NCBI RefSeq assembly: GCF_001816125.1
Contig: NZ_MDZA01000255.1
Coordinates: 1 to 40,874, forward strand
Direction: 5' to 3'
DNA: 40,874 bases
Source of the DNA: Hymenobacter coccineus
GTDB lineage: Bacteria > Bacteroidota > Bacteroidia > Cytophagales > Hymenobacteraceae
Shown here: piece after piece, positions 25,885 through 34,401 of the stretch
Layout of the letters: each line of letters begins with the position of its first letter
Numbering within the stretch: position 1 is the first letter of the stretch
Position numbers and translations under genes: made by a program
Notes under the pieces: model-generated
Seen by the model: only the letters and a program-made list of their open reading frames with translations
What the model was told of the DNA's origin: nothing
The model's database searches: none

Positions 25885-26291
25885 GAGGTGGGTGGAGGTT
25901 GTGATGGCGTCGGCTCCGGAAAGCAACCGGTGCGGCGTCAATGGCGAGCAACTTACCCAACCGACACCGCCGGGGCCCCAAGCCCGGCCCAAATGCTCAG
26001 AAAAGGCTAGCAATGCACCACTGCGCTAGTGGGGCACGCCAAGTAAAACGTGGTTTGCCTGCTATGTTAGGCAACAATGGTAGGTATTGCCGCAAAAATT
26101 GCGTATCTTTGCACCCGCATTTGAGAATGGCCTCTTGTCCGCATCCGCCATGAGTTGGCGTTAACGCGTTGGCCGCGTAGTTTTTCCGGTAGTTTTTTCC
26201 CGCCTGTTTGTCGAAGGTAGAAGGAGGGGAAACGTCGCTGTATCGGCTGTTTTCAGAGCGTAGTCTCTTTCCCCATTTCTATTTCCAACTT
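25885..26291. other. Divergent intergenic region between GH97 and the DEAD-box helicase
   Basis: About 400 bases with no gene. It contains the helicase promoter at 26087-26111 and a long (about 180-base) leader with a T-rich stretch around 26179-26199, a plausible place for cold-responsive control of the helicase. No LacI operator copy was found on the GH97 side. Confidence 0.55.
26087..26111 (+). promoter_or_regulatory. Candidate promoter of the DEAD-box helicase
   Basis: A -7 box TATCTTTG at 26104-26111 matches TAnnTTTG exactly and is identical to that of the cold-shock gene. A TTG at 26087-26089 gives a rather short 14-base spacer, so the upstream element is less certain. Confidence 0.55.
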
Positions 26292-28334
26292 ATGGAACCC
26301 GAAAAAACCCAAGAAAAAACTGCGGAGAAAATCGTAGTGAAATTTGAAGACCTGAACCTCTCCGCCGAGGTGCAGCGCGCCATCACCGAGATGGGCTACG
26401 AGGAAGCTTCGGCCATCCAAGCCGCCGCCATTCCCGTGCTGCTCGCTGGCAAAGACGTTATCGGCCAGGCCCAGACGGGTACTGGCAAAACCGCCGCTTT
26501 CTCGATCCCCGCCATTGAGGGCGTCGACGGCGACTCGCGCGACGTGCAAGTGCTCGTGCTGTGCCCCACCCGCGAACTCGCGGTGCAGGTATCGGGCGAA
26601 ATTCAGAAACTGGGCAAGTACAAGCGCGGCCTGGCCGTGGTGCCGATTTACGGCGGCAGCAGCTACGACCGCCAGTTCCGGGCCCTGGAGCGCGGCGTGC
26701 AAATCGTCATCGGCACCCCCGGCCGCGTGATGGACCACATCGAGCGTGGTACGCTGAAGCTTGACAAGACCACGAAAATTATCCTCGACGAAGCCGACGA
26801 GATGCTCGACATGGGCTTCCGCGAAGACATCGAGTTCGTGCTCAGCAAGATGCCGGCCGACCGCCAGACGGTATTCTTCTCGGCCACGATGAGCAAGCCC
26901 ATTATGGAGTTGACCAAAAAGTACCAGCGCGACCCGCAGGTAGTGAAGGTGAACCACCAGACGATGACGGTAACGAACATCGAGCAAAGCTACTTCGAGG
27001 TGCGGGGCCCCCAGAAAAAGGACGTGCTCACGCGCATCCTCGACATGTACAACCTGAAATCGACCATCGTTTTCGCCAACACGAAGCGCATGGTGGACGA
27101 GATTGTGGCCGACCTGCAAGCCAAAGGCTACTTCGCCGAGGGCCTGCACGGCGACATGGGCCAGCAGCAGCGCCAGAACACGCTCGATAAATTCCGCAAA
27201 AACACCCTGGAGGTGCTGGTGGCCACCGACGTAGCCGCCCGCGGCATCGACGTGGACAACGTGGAGGCCGTGTTCAACTACGACCTGCCCGCCGACGAAG
27301 AGTACTACGTGCACCGCATCGGCCGCACGGGCCGCGCCGGCAAGTCGGGCAAAGCCTTCACCTTCGTGAGCGGCCGCGACATCTACAAGCTGCGCGACAT
27401 CATGCGCTTCACCAAGGCCCAGATCAAGCTGGAGCAGGTACCGTCGTTCGCCGACGTGTCGGAGGTGAAAACCACGCTGTTCCTGAACCAGATCAAAGAG
27501 ATTGTGGAGAAGGGCAACCTGGAGAAGTACGTGGGCCGCGTGCAGCGCCTGCTCGATCAGAGCGAGGAAATTACCTCGCTCGACATCGCCGCCGCGCTGC
27601 TCAAGATGACCATGAAGGAAGACAAGCGGGCCGAGCAAAGCCTCGACGCCAGCCGCACGGCTGGGGTGGTGCGCACCGGCTTCACCCGCCTGTTCATCTC
27701 GATGGGCAAGAAAGACCGGATTCACCCCCGCGACATCGTGGACCTGATTTCGGAGAGCACCAACCTGCAAGGTGGCAAAGTGGGCGACATTGCCCTCTAC
27801 GACAAGTTCAGCTTCGTGGAAGTACCCAGCGAGTTTGCCGATGAGATTGTGGGCCAACTGGGCCGCAGCAGCATCCAGGGCCAGCCCGTGAGCTTCAGCA
27901 TCGCCACGCCCGTGCAGGACGCAGCGGCTAAGGAAGAAGGCAACACCCGGGGCCCCGGCAGCTTCGGCGGTGGCGAGCGCCGCGGCGGTTTCGGCGGCGG
28001 TGAGCGCCGCGAGGGTGGCTACGGTGGCAACCGCGGCGGCGGCAGCTTCGGCGGCAACCGCGGCGGCGGTAGCTACGGCGAGCGCCGCGAAGGCGGTTCG
28101 GGCGGTGGCTACAAAGGCAACCGCGACGGTGGCAGCAGCTACGGCAACCGCGGCGGTGCCGGTGATCGGCCCGCTTACGGTGACCGTCCGGCCTACGGCG
28201 ACCGCCCCAAACCTTACGGCAACCGCGGTGGTGCTGGCGACCGCCCGGCCTACGGCAGCAAGCCCTACGGCAACAAAGGCGGCGACCGCGACAATGACGC
28301 TCGTCCGCCCCGCACCGAAAGTTTTGACGAGTAA
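26292..28334 (+). CDS. DEAD-box ATP-dependent RNA helicase (DeaD/CshA type) with DbpA-like domain and RGG tail
   Basis: A 680-residue RNA helicase for ribosome assembly and mRNA turnover, often cold induced. Motifs in order: Q (ASAIQAAAIPVL), I AQTGTGKT, Ia PTRELAVQ, Ib TPGRVMDH, II DEAD, III SAT, IV IVFANT, V ARGID, VI HRIGRTGRAG. A DbpA-type RNA-binding domain follows at about 485-550 (GFTRLFISMGKKDRIHPRDI). The last 110 residues are Gly/Arg-rich repeats (GGGERRGG, NRGGGSFGG, GDRPAYGDRP). The ATG at 26292 is chosen because upstream in-frame sequence to 26208 is unlike the family. It shares its -7 box with the cold-shock gene. Confidence 0.95.
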   Translation: MEPEKTQEKTAEKIVVKFEDLNLSAEVQRAITEMGYEEASAIQAAAIPVLLAGKDVIGQAQTGTGKTAAFSIPAIEGVDGDSRDVQVLVLCPTRELAVQVSGEIQKLGKYKRGLAVVPIYGGSSYDRQFRALERGVQIVIGTPGRVMDHIERGTLKLDKTTKIILDEADEMLDMGFREDIEFVLSKMPADRQTVFFSATMSKPIMELTKKYQRDPQVVKVNHQTMTVTNIEQSYFEVRGPQKKDVLTRILDMYNLKSTIVFANTKRMVDEIVADLQAKGYFAEGLHGDMGQQQRQNTLDKFRKNTLEVLVATDVAARGIDVDNVEAVFNYDLPADEEYYVHRIGRTGRAGKSGKAFTFVSGRDIYKLRDIMRFTKAQIKLEQVPSFADVSEVKTTLFLNQIKEIVEKGNLEKYVGRVQRLLDQSEEITSLDIAAALLKMTMKEDKRAEQSLDASRTAGVVRTGFTRLFISMGKKDRIHPRDIVDLISESTNLQGGKVGDIALYDKFSFVEVPSEFADEIVGQLGRSSIQGQPVSFSIATPVQDAAAKEEGNTRGPGSFGGGERRGGFGGGERREGGYGGNRGGGSFGGNRGGGSYGERREGGSGGGYKGNRDGGSSYGNRGGAGDRPAYGDRPAYGDRPKPYGNRGGAGDRPAYGSKPYGNKGGDRDNDARPPRTESFDE

Positions 28335-28423
28335 GCAATCCGGACGACCTTGGCCACCCGTAGATTAGACGGGTTGGCTAAGGCCTCCTGCTGGTTCTTA
28401 TTAGTGTGAAATATTAAAGTGAT

Positions 28424-28485
28424 TTAATTATAGGCCAATAAAAAAGCCGCTCAATTGAGCGGCTTTTTTATTGGCCTATAATTAA
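28424..28485. terminator. 62-bp perfect palindromic bidirectional terminator
   Basis: Arms 28424-28454 and 28455-28485 are exact reverse complements. The core AAAAAAGCCGCTCAA/TTGAGCGGCTTTTTT is a classic terminator in both directions, and it sits between convergent gene ends at 28334 and 28546. Confidence 0.95.
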
Positions 28486-28545
28486 TATTTTTGCCTTTGG
28501 TGCCGGGTCAGGGTAATAGATCTGGTACCGAAAGCGAGAAATAAA

Positions 28546-28998
28546 TTATTTCGATGAGTCACGCAGCCCGCGGATTTTGTCGTGGGCCTCGTTGATGCCT
28601 TGTGACTGCTTCTCAAGTACCGACTTCAGGGCGCTGGGCAGGTCTTGGGCTTTGAGGGCCGTGGCGTAGGCTTTCTTGGCGTAGTCTTCGCCGCGCTCAC
28701 ACTCGGCCAGCACAGCGTGGTTGTCTTTGCTGGTAATGGCTGCCTTGAGGTCGATCCAAGCGCGGTGGATGGTGCCGGTTACCGACGAGCCTTCGTCGGT
28801 TTTGGGGTGCAGGTCCAGTTTGAACATCTGGTCCTCAATTTCGGTGATGTAACCGGCGCGCTGCACGGCCAAGTGCTTAAACGTGTCTTTCAGCGACGAG
28901 TCTTCCACGTCGGTCATGGCGTCGGCGTAGCCTTTTTGGCCGTCTTTCAGGGTTTCAACCAGTTCGTTGAGCAGGGCTTGGGTGGCTTTGGCTTCCAT
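28546..28998 (-). CDS. PA2169-family four-helix-bundle protein (DUF2383)
   Basis: A 150-residue, all-helical, soluble protein of the ferritin-like PA2169/DUF2383 family. Recognised by ALLNELVETLKDGQKGYADA at the N-terminus, LAVQRAGYITEIEDQM, SVTGTIHRAWIDLKAAI and ECERGEDYAKKAYATAL. The family is common in stress-related contexts but has no settled biochemical role. Single gene between a shared terminator and the flavoprotein gene; no promoter box assigned. Confidence 0.9.
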   Translation of the reverse strand: MEAKATQALLNELVETLKDGQKGYADAMTDVEDSSLKDTFKHLAVQRAGYITEIEDQMFKLDLHPKTDEGSSVTGTIHRAWIDLKAAITSKDNHAVLAECERGEDYAKKAYATALKAQDLPSALKSVLEKQSQGINEAHDKIRGLRDSSK

Positions 28999-29137
28999 GG
29001 GAAAAGTAAATACTAGGGTGAGAAACTATGCCCTTGTTTACTACCGGAGCCCGGGGAAGGTTACAGCCGACCTTTTATTGGATCGGTTGGCAGATGAAGG
29101 GGAAATTAATTAGGGCCCCTGGCGCAAGCCTGGGGCT

Positions 29138-30433
29138 CTAGTTGCCCGTTGAGGCCACCCGTGTTTCGGCCACATTGCTCAGTTTTGCCATGTCCTGCCC
29201 GGCCAGAAAGCCCGTCGTCCAAGCCGCCTGGAAGTTGAAGCCCCCGGTGATGCCGTCGATGTCGAGTACTTCGCCGGCGAAGTAGAGACCGGGTACGCGG
29301 CGGCTTTCCATCGTTTGTAGGTCAATGTCGGCCAAGGCAATACCGCCGCAGGTTACGAATTCCTCTTTATAAGTGGTTTTGCCGCGCACAGCCAGCGGGG
29401 TGCGCAGCAGCAGCTCCAGCAGGCGGTTTTGGGATTTGGCGGGCAGGTCGCTCCAGCGCACCTCGGGGCCGATGCCGGCCTGCTCGGCCAGGGTGCGCCA
29501 CAGGCGCTGGGGCAGGCCGAGCTGGGGATTGGCGGCGATGCCCTTGCGGCCGTTTTCCTGCCGGAACTGGTGCAGCCAGGGCCGCAGCGTGTCGTCGGTG
29601 TGGTCGGGCAGCCAGTTGATGAGCGCGGTGCCCGTGTAGTTTAGTTCGCTCAGGCGCCGGGCCCCCCAAGCCGAGAGTTTGAGCACGGCCGGGCCGCTCA
29701 CCCCCCAGTGCGTGACGAGTAGGGGCCCCTCGTATTGCAGCTTCTCGCCGGCCAGCGTCACCCGAGCGCGGGGCACGCTCACGCCCGGCAGCTCGCGCAG
29801 CGGCGATTCGGGCACATTGAAGGTGAAAAGCGACGGCACAGGCTCGGCCAGGGCGTGGCCCAGGGGGCGCAGCCAGTCGTACTGGGCGCTTTTGGGCTGG
29901 CCGCCGGTGGCCACCAGCAGGCGCGCTACGGCCAGTGTGCGGCCCGGCCGGCCGGTGCCGGCCAGTTGCAACTCAAACCCGCCGCCGGGCAGCGGCCTGA
30001 TTTCTTCCACGGCCGTGTTGGTGAAAACCTGCACCCCGGCGTGGCGGGCGGCGTCTTCCAGGGCCCGGGCAATGGTTTCGCTGCTGTCGGTGGTGGGGAA
30101 CATGCGGCCGTCGGCCTCGGCCTTGAGGGCCACGCCGCGCTGGGCAAACCAGGCGATGGTATCGGCCACCCCGAAGCGCTGGAACGCTGCTTTCAGGGCC
30201 TTGCCGCCGCGCGGGTAGTGGGCCACGAGCTGGGCGGCGGAGTCGCAGGCGTGCGTCACGTTGCAGCGGCCGCCGCCCGAGGCGCGCACCTTGCCCAGCA
30301 GCTTGCCGGTTTTTTCGAGCAGCAGCACGGGCAGGCCGGGGTTGGCCTCGGCGCAGGCAATAGCACCGAAAAAACCGGCCGCGCCACCGCCCAGCACGGC
30401 CACCACGGGGGCGTTGGAAGACAAATTATTCAC
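29138..30433 (-). CDS. FAD-dependent oxidoreductase, BaiN/YhiN/HI0933 family
   Basis: A 431-residue flavoprotein: N-terminal dinucleotide fold VVAVLGGGAAGFFGAIAC (GxGxxG), the family signature KVRASGGGRCNVTHA at about 48-62, and a C-terminal FAD-contacting GLYFAGEVLDIDGITGG. Physiological substrate is not established for most members. The frame opens with GTG at 30433, only four bases from a good -7 box at 30438-30445, which suggests a leaderless transcript or a slightly later start (for example a GTG about 10 codons in). Confidence 0.92.
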   Translation of the reverse strand: MNNLSSNAPVVAVLGGGAAGFFGAIACAEANPGLPVLLLEKTGKLLGKVRASGGGRCNVTHACDSAAQLVAHYPRGGKALKAAFQRFGVADTIAWFAQRGVALKAEADGRMFPTTDSSETIARALEDAARHAGVQVFTNTAVEEIRPLPGGGFELQLAGTGRPGRTLAVARLLVATGGQPKSAQYDWLRPLGHALAEPVPSLFTFNVPESPLRELPGVSVPRARVTLAGEKLQYEGPLLVTHWGVSGPAVLKLSAWGARRLSELNYTGTALINWLPDHTDDTLRPWLHQFRQENGRKGIAANPQLGLPQRLWRTLAEQAGIGPEVRWSDLPAKSQNRLLELLLRTPLAVRGKTTYKEEFVTCGGIALADIDLQTMESRRVPGLYFAGEVLDIDGITGGFNFQAAWTTGFLAGQDMAKLSNVAETRVASTGN

Positions 30434-30437
30434 ACCG

Positions 30438-30445
30438 CAAATTTA
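30438..30445 (-). promoter_or_regulatory. -7 promoter box of the BaiN-family gene
   Basis: Minus-strand TAAATTTG matches TAnnTTTG exactly. It ends five bases before the GTG start, so the message would begin at or next to the start codon. Confidence 0.5.
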
Positions 30446-30470
30446 CGCACGGGCGCGGGGCCCCAGCGCC

Positions 30471-31331
30471 TTAGCAGTAGGGCAGGGCCCCCAGCACGTC
30501 GTCGTGCTGAAACACGTAAGGTACCTTTTCGCGCACCAGGCTGCTGTCGATGGTTTTGCCGGTGGGGCTGGTTTCGGGGCGGAACGTGGGGGGCACGAGG
30601 CCGAGGTAGTGGGCCGCGGCGGGGTAAAAATCGCGCCGCAGCGGGTGCCCGGCCGCTGCCACGTTGAAGGTGTGGCCCCAGGTATCGTGCTGAATGATAG
30701 CGGCCAGCACGCCCACCGCGTCGGTGAGGTGCAGCAGGTTGACGGGCGCGTTGCCCTGGGCCAGCTCCTGGCGGCCGGCCAGGAAGCGCCCCGGGGCCCT
30801 ACCCGGCCCGATGAGGCCCCCCAGGCGCACGACGGTGCTGCGCCACTGCCCGTAGCGCGGCACAAAGTGGCCCTCGGCCCGCAGCACGTCCGAGGCCGCG
30901 TCGCGGTTGCTGTAGGCGTCGGCCTCGCGCATGGTGCGCGGCTCGTCGGGGTACACGCCGGTGGAGCTCACGAACAGCACGCGGCTGATGCCAGCCGCCG
31001 CCACGGCCCGGTGCACGGGGCGCAGCAGGGCCGGGTAGCCCCCAGCGGCGGCGGTGCGCGGCGGCACGTTCAGCACGAGCACGTCGGCGGTACGCAGCAG
31101 GTCCGTCAGCTGGTCGTAGGCGGGCGGGCCAAAATCGGTCCCTAGCTGCAACAGGTGCGGCTGAACCCCCATTTCGGTGAGCACGGGCAGCTGCGCCGGG
31201 GTGGTGGTGGTGCCCACCACGGGGTACCCGGTGGCCAACAGGTGCTGGGCCAGGGCCGTGCCCAGCCAGCCGCACCCCAACAAAACCACGGTGGGCATCT
31301 CGGGCGAAGGCACGTCAGAAGCCATATTCAT
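30471..31331 (-). CDS. NAD(P)-dependent epimerase/dehydratase-like SDR (YeeZ type)
   Basis: A protein of about 286 residues with an extended SDR fold. The nucleotide site VVLLGCGWLGTALAQHLL (GxGxxG), DVLVLNVPPRT, VLFVSSTGVYPDE and RLGGLIGPGRAPG match YeeZ-like sugar-nucleotide epimerase relatives, which have a short or altered YxxxK. Start is uncertain: ATG at 31331, 31325 or 31298 are all possible, and the extension to 31388 is hydrophobic and less likely. It lies 37 bases downstream of nothing in its own direction, tail to the BaiN-family gene start. Substrate unknown. Confidence 0.82.
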   Translation of the reverse strand: MNMASDVPSPEMPTVVLLGCGWLGTALAQHLLATGYPVVGTTTTPAQLPVLTEMGVQPHLLQLGTDFGPPAYDQLTDLLRTADVLVLNVPPRTAAAGGYPALLRPVHRAVAAAGISRVLFVSSTGVYPDEPRTMREADAYSNRDAASDVLRAEGHFVPRYGQWRSTVVRLGGLIGPGRAPGRFLAGRQELAQGNAPVNLLHLTDAVGVLAAIIQHDTWGHTFNVAAAGHPLRRDFYPAAAHYLGLVPPTFRPETSPTGKTIDSSLVREKVPYVFQHDDVLGALPYC

Positions 31332-31495
31332 AGGCACAGGGCAATGGTAAAGCTCAGCAATAAGCAGCAAAGCTGCGAAGGAAACCACCAGTAATATATA
31401 CTTCTGCTAATAAATATTTTACCGATGAGCCCTGGACGGGGCCCTGCCGTACCTTCGGCTGGTCAAACTCCCACCTTTTTTCGCTGTGTATTCAT

Positions 31496-32368
31496 ATGAC
31501 CATGCCCTTTGCCCAACCCATGCTGCGCGACAACGCCCTGGCTGGTAAAACCATCATCGTGACCGGCGGCGGCACCGGCCTGGGCCGCGCCATGACCACG
31601 TATTTCCTACAATTGGGGGCCCAAGTTACCATCACTAGCCGCAAGCTGGACGTGCTCGAAGCCACCGCTGCCGAGCTGCGGGCGCAAACCGGCGGCCGGG
31701 TGCTGGCCGTGGCCTGCGACGTGCGCAAGTACGACGAAGTAGAGGCCATGCTCGACGCCACCATCGCTGAATTTGGTGGCGTGGACGTGCTGCTGAACAA
31801 CGCCGCCGGTAACTTTATTTCGCCTACTGAGCGCCTGAGCCACAAGGCGTTCGACGTAATTGTGGACATCGTGCTGCGCGGCTCCTACAACTGCACCCTG
31901 GCCGTGGGCAAGCGCTGGATTGCCGACAAAGAGCCCGGTACTATCCTCAACATTGTTACCACCTACGCCTCGGTGGGCTCTGCTTTCGTAGTGCCTTCGG
32001 CTGCGGCCAAGGCCGGCGTGTTGGCCATGACCCGCTCGCTGGCCGTGGAGTGGGCCAAGTACGGCATCCGCAGCAACGCCATTGCACCGGGGCCCTTCCC
32101 GACGGAGGGGGCCTGGAGCCGCCTGTTCCCCGAGCCACTGGCCAGCCAACTCGACCCCGCCGCCAGCGTGCCCCTCAAGCGCGTGGGCCAGCACCAAGAA
32201 TTAGCTAACCTGGCCGCTTACCTGGTGTCAGATTTCTCGGCCTACGTCAACGGCGAAGTGGTTACCATCGACGGCGGTGAGTGGCTCAACGGCGCCGGCG
32301 AATTTAATAAACTAGGGGCCCTAACGCCCGAAATGTGGGACCAGATCGAGAAAACCATGCGCCGCTAA
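31496..32368 (+). CDS. SDR oxidoreductase, 2,4-dienoyl-CoA reductase type
   Basis: A 290-residue classical-like SDR. Cofactor motif IIVTGGGTGLGRAM, LNNAAGNFISP, and the catalytic region TTYASVGSAFVVPSAAAKAG, where the usual YxxxK is SxxxK with a Tyr a few residues earlier. That arrangement is typical of peroxisomal/mitochondrial-type 2,4-dienoyl-CoA reductases, which feed unsaturated fatty acids into beta-oxidation. The C-terminus has VVTIDGGEWLNGAGEFN. ATG at 31496 is used; a second ATG two codons later is equally possible. It ends at its own terminator. Confidence 0.88.
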   Translation: MTMPFAQPMLRDNALAGKTIIVTGGGTGLGRAMTTYFLQLGAQVTITSRKLDVLEATAAELRAQTGGRVLAVACDVRKYDEVEAMLDATIAEFGGVDVLLNNAAGNFISPTERLSHKAFDVIVDIVLRGSYNCTLAVGKRWIADKEPGTILNIVTTYASVGSAFVVPSAAAKAGVLAMTRSLAVEWAKYGIRSNAIAPGPFPTEGAWSRLFPEPLASQLDPAASVPLKRVGQHQELANLAAYLVSDFSAYVNGEVVTIDGGEWLNGAGEFNKLGALTPEMWDQIEKTMRR

Positions 32369-32425
32369 AGGACCATAGATTTAACTGATTCCAGCGGATT
32401 TTTTGAGGTTCCGCTCCTGATGAGG

Positions 32426-32498
32426 CATTACCAAAAACCGATAAACAGAAAGGGCAACCCAATCGGGTCGCCCTTTCTGTTTATCGTTTTTGGTAATG
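32426..32498. terminator. Long bidirectional terminator between SDR and DUF1571 genes
   Basis: Arms of about 33 bases (32426-32459, 32464-32498) pair with one bulge and one mismatch; core AAACAGAAAGGGC/GCCCTTTCTGTTT with A5/T5 tracts outside. It lies between convergent ends at 32368 and 32564. Confidence 0.88.
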
Positions 32499-32563
32499 CT
32501 ACTGATGCTGGATTACCACGAGCAGAACCCCGACAAATCTGCTGAAGTAGTTTAAATCCGTGG

Positions 32564-33427
32564 TTATAGCTTATAGCCTTTATAGGTTTTGGTAAATTCC
32601 TCGGTTGGGATGGGCTGATTTACTACAAGGTTATAGAATTCGAATTTCTCGAATAGTCCCTTGTCGTCGCGTACGTCTACCACAATGGGAAGGTAGCTTT
32701 GAGGGTCGATGCATAAGGTGACGCGGCGGCCGTAGCCGTTGGGCACTTGCAGTACCTGGCCCTCTGTCAGCATTGCGCCAGGGCTCAGGTTGTTGCGCTC
32801 CAGAATGCGGTATTCGCCGCAGCCAAACCGCTCAGCTACAGTGGCCACGGTTTCCTTCTTGCCAGCACGGTAGGTCACGTAGCGAAACTGCGGAAAATCA
32901 GACCGTAGCACGTGGCACGAGCGGCCCAGCACCGTCGTGTCGCCAGTGTAGCGAAACGTGCGGCTATACGTAGCATCCTGGCGCAGGGGAGTGGGCCGCA
33001 GCAGGTCAGCAATGGTGCCAAAGCCGGCTTGTAATACGGTGTGATGCTGACCCTTACGCATCAGGGCCCCCTTGGGGTCGAGGCTGAGTGTGACGTAGGG
33101 AAAACTGGCCGGATATACCCAAGCGTCGCCATCGTTTTGGCCGGTTGCCCACAGCACCTCTACGTTTTTATTGTCTTTCAAATACACCCGAAACGGATTG
33201 AAAGACAGCTTCATGATGCTACTGGACGGCTTAATTTCCCGGCCGAGCCGCTCTTGCGCTTTGGCCGAGCAGCGCAGGTAGCGCAGGTTTTCGATGGCGC
33301 TGGTCATGCGCTCCACCAGCTGCCCGGTGGTAATGGCCGGGGCGGGGCGGGCTGCCGTCAGCACTCCGCCCAATGCAACTAAGACAATCGCTAAAAAAAT
33401 GAAACGACGGATAAACAAAAATGACAT
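32564..33427 (-). CDS. DUF1571-type exported protein with an inserted LysM-like segment
   Basis: A 287-residue protein with an N-terminal signal or anchor (MSFLFIRRFIFLAIVLVALG). The body resembles the LolA-like DUF1571 family: ENLRYLRCSAKAQERLG, KLSFNPFRVYLKDNKNVEVL, CHVLRSDFPQFRYVTY and FEFYNLVVNQPIP. Between the two halves, residues about 184-229, lies a LysM-like unit (TVATVAERFGCGEYRILERN, then LSPGAMLTEGQVLQVP), a fold that usually binds peptidoglycan. A protein of the cell envelope is likely. ATG at 33427 is preferred over 33463 because it starts the signal segment. Function unknown. Confidence 0.75.
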   Translation of the reverse strand: MSFLFIRRFIFLAIVLVALGGVLTAARPAPAITTGQLVERMTSAIENLRYLRCSAKAQERLGREIKPSSSIMKLSFNPFRVYLKDNKNVEVLWATGQNDGDAWVYPASFPYVTLSLDPKGALMRKGQHHTVLQAGFGTIADLLRPTPLRQDATYSRTFRYTGDTTVLGRSCHVLRSDFPQFRYVTYRAGKKETVATVAERFGCGEYRILERNNLSPGAMLTEGQVLQVPNGYGRRVTLCIDPQSYLPIVVDVRDDKGLFEKFEFYNLVVNQPIPTEEFTKTYKGYKL

Positions 33428-33465
33428 TAACGCAAAGAATAAAGAATGACCGCAGGGGCCCAACC

Positions 33466-33765
33466 CTAATTCAGGCCAATAATGGGAAATCGGGTAGCCA
33501 CCGAGTCGAAAATAAACAGCTCATCAATTTCAATGCCGAGGAAATAGCGGTACAGCGGAAACTTCTCCACGATGCCGCGCACCGCTCCCGTATCGTCGCC
33601 GTTGATGGTCACCCAGCCCCGGCGGCGGTCGGCGCTGATGGCGTATGCTTCGATGACTTTTTCCGATAGCAGGCGGTTAATTACCGAGCGGTGGCGGGGA
33701 ATGAGCGCCAGAAATTCGTCTTCATAGGTATCTGGTAGCGAGATGGTAACGACGAACGTAGGCAT
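33466..33765 (-). CDS. Small YCII/muconolactone-isomerase-like protein
   Basis: A 99-residue protein with an alternating pattern suggesting a dimeric alpha-beta barrel: FVVTISLPDTYEDEFLALIP, a helix (HRSVINRLLSEKVIEAY), ADRRRGWVTINGD, a second helix and LYRYFLGIEIDELFIFD. It resembles YCII or muconolactone isomerase-like proteins but no catalytic motif is certain. It ends 38 bases before the DUF1571 gene start on the same strand and may be co-transcribed. Confidence 0.68.
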   Translation of the reverse strand: MPTFVVTISLPDTYEDEFLALIPRHRSVINRLLSEKVIEAYAISADRRRGWVTINGDDTGAVRGIVEKFPLYRYFLGIEIDELFIFDSVATRFPIIGLN

Positions 33766-33791
33766 GGTAAGTAGAAAATCAGCCCCGAAAA

Positions 33792-33821
33792 AATGCCAGG
33801 TTGTTAAATGCCAGGTTGTTA
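33792..33821. repeat. 15-bp tandem duplication
   Basis: AATGCCAGGTTGTTA occurs twice back to back (33792-33806, 33807-33821) upstream of the YCII-like gene. Likely a replication slippage or a leader element. Confidence 0.8.
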
Positions 33822-33836
33822 ATGAATAGAAGGTGC

Positions 33837-34346
33837 CTACGAGTGGCCCAGTTCGGCTACGGCGGGTAGCGTGGCATCGCCGCGGGCGGGTTCCGCCGCC
33901 GCATCGGGCTCGTCAATTAAGTCGCCTTCCTGCGATTTTTCCCAATCGTGAAACTTGGTAATTTCAACCTGGAACTTGCCCACAAACCAGCTCACTAAGC
34001 TCAAGTCGTCGAGGAAGCCAATGACGGGAATGAAATCGGGAACTAGGTCAATTGGCGACAGCACGTATAACAGCACAGCCAGCCCCGACACGACGGTGGT
34101 ACCCGAAACCTCACGGTAATCGCCGCTGACGTAGCGGCGCACCAGCCGCACCAGCGTCATGGCTACGTTCAGCAACTGCTTGAACTTGTTGTCCTTACTT
34201 TCCTCGTCGGATAGCTTGGTCGCTACCTCGTTTAAAACAGTAATTACTTTGAACGGCCGCCCCAGAAGCTTGGTGGCACGCTTAATAAAAAAGTTAAAGG
34301 CGGCGTTTTTGGAGATGCGAAGGCCTTTTTCAGCGAGGCTGGACAT
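33837..34346 (-). CDS. YkvA family protein (DUF1232)
   Basis: A 169-residue protein with the DUF1232 hallmark LLYVLSPIDLVPDFIPVIGF and LDDLSLVSWF, a short hydrophobic hairpin probably in or at the inner membrane, preceded by a basic helical N-terminus (MSSLAEKGLRISKN). The acidic C-terminal tail is low-complexity. ATG at 34346 is chosen; upstream in-frame sequence to 34436 is Arg-rich and unlike the family. It is the last gene of the amidoligase cluster by position, 55 bases after the second ATP-grasp-like gene, and may or may not belong to it. Confidence 0.88.
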   Translation of the reverse strand: MSSLAEKGLRISKNAAFNFFIKRATKLLGRPFKVITVLNEVATKLSDEESKDNKFKQLLNVAMTLVRLVRRYVSGDYREVSGTTVVSGLAVLLYVLSPIDLVPDFIPVIGFLDDLSLVSWFVGKFQVEITKFHDWEKSQEGDLIDEPDAAAEPARGDATLPAVAELGHS

Positions 34347-34401
34347 GGTATACGGTCGGTGAATTAATGAGCCGGATACGCACAACCGCCGCCGGATGTT
34401 C

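Noticed and set aside
26014..26207. Small RNA gene upstream of the DEAD-box helicase
   Set aside because: The promoter box could start one, but no independent terminator precedes the helicase, so it reads better as its leader.
26253..27857. 534-codon open frame antisense to the DEAD-box helicase
   Set aside because: Shadow frame with no recognisable protein features; all helicase motifs are on the plus strand.
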